Source of the DNA: Prochlorococcus sp. AG-409-P19
GTDB lineage: Bacteria > Cyanobacteriota > Cyanobacteriia > PCC-6307 > Cyanobiaceae
Reading direction: 5' to 3'
NCBI GenBank assembly: GCA_003215315.1
Contig: QCKO01000009.1
Span: 1-42,418 of the forward strand
DNA length: 42,418 nucleotides
Shown: positions 37,010 to 42,418 of the stretch, piece by piece
How positions within the stretch are numbered: position 1 is the first letter of the stretch
Layout of the letters: the number at the start of each line of letters is the position of its first letter
The notes under the pieces: generated by a model
Told to the model about the DNA's origin: nothing
Database searches by the model: none
What the model saw: the letters and a program-made list of their open reading frames with translations, nothing else
Position numbers and translations under genes: made by a program

Positions 37010-38164
37010 TTAATTTTCCTTCAAGGATGATAAGGTTGCCGAGACTCCGGAACCCATAGGAAATTTTAATAATCCTAATTTGTTTAATGTTCCTTCAATT
37101 GCCGCAACAGCGGTTATAACATCACGATCATTTACAAAACCTAAGTGCCCTATTCTAAAAACTTTGCCTTTGAGATGATCTTGTCCTCCTGCAAGTAAAA
37201 TATCAAAATCATCTTTTACTAGTTTTCTGATTTTTTCTGCATCTATATCTTGAGGTTTTACCGCTGTAATTGCTGGACTGCCACAACCATTTTCTGCAAA
37301 TAATTCTAGGCCCATTGCTTGAATTCCGGCTTGGGTTGCTTTTTGATGACGGCTGTGTCTTTTGAAGATCGAATCTAAACCTTCTGCTTGCATCATATTA
37401 AGCGAAGTTTCTAGTGCAAAATAAAGATTTACTGCTGGAGTAAAAGGACTACTGTTATTTTGAACAGTTTTTAAATAAGGTTTTAAATCTAAATAAAATT
37501 TTGGTAAATCAGAAGTTTTATTTGCTTCCCAGGCTCGTTTACCCATAGCTACAAAACTTAGCCCAGGGGGCATCATGTAACCTTTTTGAGATCCAGAGGC
37601 AATCACATCTATGCCCCATTGATCCATAGGCACATTGCATGCACCTAAGCTTGTTACGCAATCTGCAATGGTTAATGCATCTCCATGGTTTCTTACATGG
37701 TGACTAATTGTAGAAAGATCATTAATGACACCGGTAGAAGTTTCAGAGTGAGTAATGATTACTGCTCTGATTGATTTCATCGTATCTTCTTCAAGCATTG
37801 CTTTGAATTTGTTTGGGTCTAAAGGAGAACCCCATTCCGCCTTGATTACTTGAACATCTAGTCCATATGCTTTAGCTACTTTGACCCATCTTTCTCCAAA
37901 CTTGCCATTGTCTCCACAAATAACTTTGTCTCCTTTTTTAAGTGTATTTATAATCCCTGCTTCCATTGCAGCAGTTCCACTTCCAGTAATTGTTAAGACA
38001 TCCCCGTTGGTTTGATGAAGCCATTTGAGTTGCTCAGTGGTTTTTTTGATTATTGTTTGAAATTCTCCGCTTCTATGACCAATGGGATGCTTTCCTAATG
38101 AATTTAATACGCTTTCAGGTACAGGAGTTGGCCCAGGGATCATGAGCGTTAATTTGTCCTGCAT
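37010..38164 (-). CDS. Alanine/serine-glyoxylate type aminotransferase
   Basis: This 384-aa protein is a class V PLP aminotransferase of the alanine-glyoxylate/serine-pyruvate group, which detoxifies photorespiratory glyoxylate in phototrophs. Landmarks: MIPGPTPVPESVL at the N-terminus, GHRSGEF, TGSGTAAMEAG, THSETSTGVIND, the aspartate in IADCVTSLGA and the Schiff-base lysine K194 in ASGSQKGYMMPPGLSFV. The C-terminal domain has ITAVKPQDIDAEKIRK and FRIGHLGFVN. The start is ATG at 38164. Older cyanobacterial annotations label this family 'soluble hydrogenase subunit', but nothing here suggests hydrogenase activity. Preferred amino donor cannot be told from the sequence. Confidence 0.9.
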   Translation of the reverse strand: MQDKLTLMIPGPTPVPESVLNSLGKHPIGHRSGEFQTIIKKTTEQLKWLHQTNGDVLTITGSGTAAMEAGIINTLKKGDKVICGDNGKFGERWVKVAKAYGLDVQVIKAEWGSPLDPNKFKAMLEEDTMKSIRAVIITHSETSTGVINDLSTISHHVRNHGDALTIADCVTSLGACNVPMDQWGIDVIASGSQKGYMMPPGLSFVAMGKRAWEANKTSDLPKFYLDLKPYLKTVQNNSSPFTPAVNLYFALETSLNMMQAEGLDSIFKRHSRHQKATQAGIQAMGLELFAENGCGSPAITAVKPQDIDAEKIRKLVKDDFDILLAGGQDHLKGKVFRIGHLGFVNDRDVITAVAAIEGTLNKLGLLKFPMGSGVSATLSSLKEN

Positions 38165-38227
38165 TTTTGCAAACTAGAGTCTTAATTATTATCTTAAAAA
38201 AATCACGAGCTAACAAGCTTTATCGTT

Positions 38228-39388
38228 ATTTCTTCCAACGATTTTCAAGGCCTCACTCTTCCATTATGGGTAGTTGCTGTAGCAAAGTCGGCAGCTCAAT
38301 GTTTATTGGATTCTCATTGTGTTGAAAATCAAACAGTTAATATTTCAGATGAAGATCAATGTTTTTCCATACCGATTTCATCTTGTGGATTGCTTGAGAG
38401 TGGTAGGAAATCATTGGCAATAGGACATTACGAATCAAAAGCAGCTTTAGATATAACTCGAGGCTTAGAGATATGGGCTTATGTAGAGTTTTTACAAATT
38501 GATTTAAACCAAACACAAACTGATAATGATGAATTTCCTTATTGGCTTGAGTTTATAGGTGGCTATGGGGTTGGAAAATTTGAAAATTCTAATCAACCTT
38601 GTATTTCTCAATTCACTAGAAATTTATTAGTTCAGAATCTTTATCCCTTATTACCAGATGGACACAAAATCAGAATAGAGGTTGTTTTTCCTCAAGGGAA
38701 GAAATTGGGATTACGCACAAGTAATAAAGCCTTTGGTGTTGTTGATGGCTTAGCTTTGATTGGAACACAAGCTGAGGTACAAATCAGTGCATCTCCAGAT
38801 CAACTTCAAAATGCGATAAATGGTTTACGTGTTATATGCAGTGATTCATCCTTTGATGGTTTTTTAACGTTTGTCATTGGTCAAAACGGATTGGATTTGG
38901 CAGAAAGGTTTGGCTTGCCTGCAAGGTCAATTGTTAAAACTGGTAATTGGTTGGGACCTTTAGTAATTGCAGCTGCAGAAGAAGGTGTTAAAAATCTTTT
39001 ATTGTTTGGTTACCATGGAAAATTGATTAAATTAGCTGGTGGTATTTTTCATACACACCATCATTTAGCAGATGGTCGAATAGAAGTTTTAACTTCTCTT
39101 GCAATAAATGAACAGATACCTTTGTATTTAGTCAAAAAAATCAACCAGGCCAGTTCAGTTGAGGATGCATTGTCTTTACTTGAACACAATGATTCCAAGA
39201 GTGTTTTTAGACTTTGGTCACGAGTTGCTATGGAGATTGAGAATAGAACTCAACAATATATAACCCGATATATGACTTCTTCAATGAGTGTAGGAGCAAT
39301 TTTATTTGATCGAAGTAGAAAGATTCGATGGACTGGTCCAGCTGGAAACCAGCATCTTTCTTCATTGGGTTTAAAGCTTAAAACGTAA
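38228..39388 (+). CDS. cbiD: Cobalt-precorrin-5B C1-methyltransferase, with a non-canonical start
   Basis: CbiD methylates C1 of cobalt-precorrin-5B in anaerobic corrin synthesis; Prochlorococcus makes pseudocobalamin. Core signatures are HYESKAALDITRGLEIWAYVEF in pieces, GGYGVGKF, IEVVFPQGKKLGLRTSN, GLALIGTQAEVQ and LLFGYHGKLIKLAGGIFHTHHHLADGR. The first canonical start in frame is TTG at 38306, but the conserved N-terminal motif FQGLTLPLWVVAVAKSAA is encoded at 38243-38296, upstream of it. In that frame no ATG, GTG or TTG exists between the stop at 38183 and 38306. I place the start at the ATT at 38228 (then SSNDFQG); ATC at 38222 is an alternative. A sequencing error upstream is also possible. 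Confidence 0.85.
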   Translation: MSSNDFQGLTLPLWVVAVAKSAAQCLLDSHCVENQTVNISDEDQCFSIPISSCGLLESGRKSLAIGHYESKAALDITRGLEIWAYVEFLQIDLNQTQTDNDEFPYWLEFIGGYGVGKFENSNQPCISQFTRNLLVQNLYPLLPDGHKIRIEVVFPQGKKLGLRTSNKAFGVVDGLALIGTQAEVQISASPDQLQNAINGLRVICSDSSFDGFLTFVIGQNGLDLAERFGLPARSIVKTGNWLGPLVIAAAEEGVKNLLLFGYHGKLIKLAGGIFHTHHHLADGRIEVLTSLAINEQIPLYLVKKINQASSVEDALSLLEHNDSKSVFRLWSRVAMEIENRTQQYITRYMTSSMSVGAILFDRSRKIRWTGPAGNQHLSSLGLKLKT

Positions 39389-39454
39389 GCAGAAACAGAA
39401 GCTTTTATCTAGTCTTAGGCATAACGAGATTGTTTTTTGCATTTTTTTGTTGAT

Positions 39455-41041
39455 ATGTCGTCTTTCACCCTTGATAAGGAACGTAATCCTGCAATTATCA
39501 TTCTTGATTTTGGATCACAATATTCTGAGTTAATTGCAAGAAGGATTAGGGAAACTCAAGTTTATTCTTTAGTTATGAGTTATATGACCTCAGCAGAGGA
39601 ACTTAAAGAATTAGGACCAAAGGGCATAATTTTGAGTGGAGGCCCTAGCTCAGTATATGAATCAGGAGCACCTTTATGTGATCCTGGGATATGGGAACTG
39701 GGAATACCGATTCTTGGGGTTTGTTATGGAATGCAATTAATGGTTCACCAATTAGGTGGTGTGGTTAATGCAGCAACCGGAAAAGCTGAGTATGGAAAGG
39801 CACCTCTAGAAGTAGATGATTCAACATCATTACTGCGAACTTTAATGAATGGTTCGACAATGTGGATGAGTCATGGAGATTCTGTTGAATCCTTGCCACA
39901 GGACTTTACGAGTTTGGCTCATACGAACAGTACTCCTAATGCGGCAATTGCATGTCATCGGCGTTCTTTGTATGGCGTTCAGTTCCATCCTGAGGTTGTT
40001 CATTCTTTAGGAGGTATGTCATTAATAAGAAACTTTGTGTATGACATTTGTAAATGTGAGCCGAATTGGACCACAAATACTTTTATCGACGAAGCAATTT
40101 CTCAAGTACAAAACCAAGTAGGAGATAAAAGGGTATTATTAGCTCTATCTGGTGGGGTTGACTCTTCAACGCTTGCTTTTTTATTAAATAAGGCGATAGG
40201 AAATCAGTTGACTTGTATGTTTATTGATCAAGGTTTTATGAGAAAGGGTGAACCAGAATTTTTAATGAAATTTTTTGATGATAAGTTTCATATTAATGTT
40301 CAGTATATAAATGCAAGACAGAGATTTATTTCCAAATTAAAAGGTATTGTTGACCCTGAGAAGAAGCGTAAAATCATTGGTAATGAATTTATTAGAGTCT
40401 TTGAAGAAGAAAGTGCCCGTTTGGGTCCATTTGATTATCTGGCTCAAGGCACACTTTACCCAGATGTAATCGAGAGCTCTGGTACTAATATCGACCCTAA
40501 AACGGGCGATAGAATAGCAGTTAAAATAAAAAGTCATCATAATGTTGGTGGATTACCTAAAGATTTACAATTTAAGCTTGTAGAGCCATTAAAGAAATTA
40601 TTTAAAGATGAGGTACGTAAAGTTGGTCAGTCTTTAGGTTTGCCTGATGAAATTGTGCGTAGACATCCTTTCCCAGGACCTGGATTAGCTATTAGAATTT
40701 TAGGAGAAGTGACTGATGAAAAATTGACCTGCTTAAGGGATGCAGATCTTATAGTGAGAGAAGAAATACGTCGATCAGGTTTATATCATGATGTATGGCA
40801 AGCCTTTGCAGTATTACTGCCAGTCTATTCAGTTGGGGTAATGGGTGATCAACGAACATATGCATGGCCTATTGTACTTAGATGTGTTTCTAGTGAAGAT
40901 GGAATGACAGCTGATTGGTCACGCATACCTTATGAAACTTTAGAACGAATTTCAAATCGTATTGTTAATGAAGTTCATGGTGTGAATAGAGTTGTATTAG
41001 ATATTACTAGTAAGCCACCTGGAACTATTGAGTGGGAGTAA
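39455..41041 (+). CDS. guaA: GMP synthase (glutamine-hydrolysing)
   Basis: GuaA aminates XMP to GMP, the last step of guanine nucleotide synthesis. From ATG at 39455 the protein is 528 aa; the frame opens earlier at TTG 39437, but the six extra residues are not family-like. The class I glutaminase domain has [18 protein letters not shown], the nucleophile C90 in LGVCYGMQL, and the His/Glu pair in VQFHPEV. The PP-loop ATPase [14 protein letters not shown] follows (about 228), then the C-terminal dimerisation domain with [18 protein letters not shown] and the final '[18 protein letters not shown]'. It converges on the TPR-oxygenase gene 62 bp away. Confidence 0.97.
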   Translation: MSSFTLDKERNPAIIILDFGSQYSELIARRIRETQVYSLVMSYMTSAEELKELGPKGIILSGGPSSVYESGAPLCDPGIWELGIPILGVCYGMQLMVHQLGGVVNAATGKAEYGKAPLEVDDSTSLLRTLMNGSTMWMSHGDSVESLPQDFTSLAHTNSTPNAAIACHRRSLYGVQFHPEVVHSLGGMSLIRNFVYDICKCEPNWTTNTFIDEAISQVQNQVGDKRVLLALSGGVDSSTLAFLLNKAIGNQLTCMFIDQGFMRKGEPEFLMKFFDDKFHINVQYINARQRFISKLKGIVDPEKKRKIIGNEFIRVFEEESARLGPFDYLAQGTLYPDVIESSGTNIDPKTGDRIAVKIKSHHNVGGLPKDLQFKLVEPLKKLFKDEVRKVGQSLGLPDEIVRRHPFPGPGLAIRILGEVTDEKLTCLRDADLIVREEIRRSGLYHDVWQAFAVLLPVYSVGVMGDQRTYAWPIVLRCVSSEDGMTADWSRIPYETLERISNRIVNEVHGVNRVVLDITSKPPGTIEWE

Positions 41042-41103
41042 CGGTAACGTCTACTTTTTAGTGATAATTTGATTCTGATCGTTTCATATGATATTAAACA
41101 TAG

Positions 41104-42418
41104 CTAACTATTTCTTCTGTCTCCAAATAATATTGTGACATTAATTCGACGATTCTCATAGCCTTCTTTGAATTCGTACTTATCAGTTTCATGAAATAAG
41201 TCAGAATTGAAAATAACAGCACGATTTTCTTTGTATGGAATAATTGTTGACTTTGTTTGACTTCTTTTGATCTCTTCTTTGATTTTTTTTATATCAGAAT
41301 TGTAACTCTTGTGAGACCAATCTTTTGGAGCCTCTACATCGTAGATGATTATGCCACCAGTCTTAGGGTTTAAATTCGCTTCATTTGGAGTAATCCAGAA
41401 ATTCACATTTACCGCTGCGGGATCTGCGTGAACATGGATGCCACTGAGTGACGAATCTACCTCTTTTGCGCGACTATCATATTTATAAGCCCATATTTGT
41501 TTTATAGGATAATCTTTGAATATTTTTGGGAATTTTTTACTTAGCTCGTCTGCTATTTGAAGCAGCAATGGACTAGCTAAGCCCTCACCCAAATAGGCTC
41601 CAATCCATCCAGGTGGTTTAATATCAAACCAAATTGTACTTCCTAGCAGAAACTTACGAAGGGAATCTAAAGCTAGAGGACTTAAGAAATTATCAATATA
41701 AGTTAATCCGAAATCATGATCAAAATAATTTTGTGTAATTTCTTCAGTATTTAATGAATTATTTACTGCTTCTTTTTTTAATTTAGGTGCCTCTATTTTA
41801 TGTATTAGATGATTATAAATCTCTTTGAGAAGGGTCTTATGTTGATTACTTAGAGCAATTATTTGGGTTTCGGATGGCCACTTAATTTCAGTGGCAACGG
41901 TTTTATAGATGTGAGCAAGGTTAGTAAATTTTTCAGTCTCATGACCCTGCGAAGCTAAATATTCCAATTGTTCAATATCATGTTTTATTTTAGCCTTACT
42001 AACTGTTGTAAATCTTTGGTGATTCGATTCTTTATTTTTCTTTCCTCTCAGCAACTCAGCACTTTCTGAAAAACATTTTAAGGATAATTCTTGTGAGCCT
42101 TTATGAAGAAGAATGCTACCTAAAGTTTGATAAGGCTGTGCCAAGGTAGGTTTCAGCTCAATTGCTTTCCTAGTAGATAATTCTGCTTCTTTTAATTTGC
42201 CTAGATCATTCAATAAGACTCCCAGATTTAAATATGCTTCGGCCCAAGTGGGTTTAATGTCAATTGCTTTGCGAATTGATATTTCTGCTTCTTGTAATTT
42301 TCCAAGCTCTTGTAAAAGTACTCCTAGATTCAAATGTGCTACTGCGATATTAGGTTTGAGTTCAATTGCTTTGCGAATTGATAATTCTGCTTCTTGTAAT
42401 TTTCCAAGCTTTCTAAAT
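41104..42418 (-). CDS. TPR protein with a C-terminal 2OG/Fe(II) oxygenase domain, 5' part missing
   Basis: The coding frame is open to the right edge, so the N-terminus is outside the window. The visible 437 codons start with tandem 34-residue TPR repeats (LGKLQEAEISIRKAIDIKPTWAEAYLNLGVLL and variants), then a basic linker and a C-terminal domain of the 2-oxoglutarate/Fe(II) oxygenase fold: HVHADPAAVNVNFWITP gives the HxD pair, about 79 residues later FNSDLFHETDKYEF gives the distal His, and RRINVTILFGDRR supplies the arginine for 2-oxoglutarate. Such domains hydroxylate proteins or sugars; the TPR part may bind the substrate. The real substrate is unknown. A TTG at 42333 is an internal codon, not a start. 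Confidence 0.82.
   Translation of the reverse strand, partial: FRKLGKLQEAELSIRKAIELKPNIAVAHLNLGVLLQELGKLQEAEISIRKAIDIKPTWAEAYLNLGVLLNDLGKLKEAELSTRKAIELKPTLAQPYQTLGSILLHKGSQELSLKCFSESAELLRGKKNKESNHQRFTTVSKAKIKHDIEQLEYLASQGHETEKFTNLAHIYKTVATEIKWPSETQIIALSNQHKTLLKEIYNHLIHKIEAPKLKKEAVNNSLNTEEITQNYFDHDFGLTYIDNFLSPLALDSLRKFLLGSTIWFDIKPPGWIGAYLGEGLASPLLLQIADELSKKFPKIFKDYPIKQIWAYKYDSRAKEVDSSLSGIHVHADPAAVNVNFWITPNEANLNPKTGGIIIYDVEAPKDWSHKSYNSDIKKIKEEIKRSQTKSTIIPYKENRAVIFNSDLFHETDKYEFKEGYENRRINVTILFGDRRNS
42260..42410 (-). repeat. 102-bp-spaced direct repeats in TPR-coding DNA
   Basis: A 49-nt segment at 42260-42308 recurs at 42362-42410 with one mismatch, exactly 102 bp (34 codons) apart. Related, more diverged copies continue to the left (about 42158-42210). 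The near-identity of DNA, not only protein, suggests recent duplication of TPR units. Confidence 0.85.

Noticed and set aside
37010-38164. Soluble hydrogenase subunit
   Set aside because: This is an old label for the family; the sequence has the PLP lysine and aminotransferase motifs and no metal-binding cysteine set.
39437-39454. TTG start for guaA six codons upstream
   Set aside because: The added residues HFFVD are not conserved-like and an ATG at 39455 gives a normal-length protein.
1-42418. CRISPR arrays, insertion sequences, prophage or rRNA genes
   Set aside because: No regularly spaced repeats, transposase, phage structural gene or rRNA was seen in the window.

Overview
The window looks like chromosomal DNA from a low-GC Prochlorococcus (marine picocyanobacterium). 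Evidence seen: strongly AT-rich DNA, dense gene packing with 1-30 bp overlaps, frequent GTG/TTG starts, a glycine-rich RRM protein of the cyanobacterial Rbp type, a Calvin-cycle type GapA/Gap2, a CYP38/TLP40-like lumenal cyclophilin, an ABC1 kinase and a DUF1400 lipoprotein-like gene. The run dnaN - PRC-barrel - purL - purF - parC-like - TPR - queG - DUF502 - nusB - ftsY - rsbU-like - argH - rbp - dus - msrB - grpE - dnaJ - tusA-like - rsgA - ybaB - murB - murC - gap2 - thiL - cyclophilin - efp - accB - pdxA is the gene order I know from the start of Prochlorococcus chromosomes. The exact strain cannot be fixed from the sequence alone.

Layout. 1-3915: end of the numbered chromosome (recN fragment on the minus strand; ABC1 kinase, DUF1400 protein and thrC on plus). 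3916-4268: probable replication origin, AT-rich, with DnaA-box-like sites inside an inverted repeat. 4269-10125: dnaN, a PRC-barrel protein, purL and purF on plus. 10122-14492: parC-like topoisomerase subunit, TPR protein and queG on minus. 14683-20939: DUF502, nusB, ftsY, PP2C phosphatase, argH and rbp on plus. 20955-21974: dus on minus. 22036-25703: msrB, grpE, dnaJ, tusA-like and rsgA on plus. 25672-28433: ybaB, murB and murC on minus. 28558-29580: gap2. 29599-31668: thiL and a cyclophilin on minus. 31732-32795: efp-accB. 32809-34851: pdxA and an SDR epimerase on minus. 34867-36900: small genes (a membrane peptide, an HNH protein, a secreted hypothetical, a 61-aa protein) and the longest gene-poor gap. 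36904-38164: tRNA-Gly and an aminotransferase. 38228-41041: cbiD and guaA. 41104-42418: the C-terminal part of a TPR-2OG/Fe(II) oxygenase protein running off the window.

Most genes are housekeeping: replication and topology (dnaN, parC-like, recN), purines (purL, purF, guaA), protein quality control (grpE, dnaJ, msrB), envelope (murB, murC), translation and RNA modification (efp, rsgA, dus, queG), cofactors (thiL, pdxA, cbiD) and carbon/lipid metabolism (gap2, accB). QueG needs a cobamide, so cbiD and queG are metabolically linked.

No clearly novel multi-gene system was found. The observations most worth checking are: cbiD, whose conserved N-terminus lies upstream of any ATG/GTG/TTG; a PurF that has lost two of the four iron-sulfur ligand cysteines known from Bacillus; three consecutive hairpins in the rbp leader and an rbp terminator lying inside the opposing dus gene; the DnaA-box inverted repeat at the origin; a perfect 12-bp palindrome beside a frame-broken small reading frame at 36328-36527; and nearly identical 102-bp TPR-coding repeats at the right edge.
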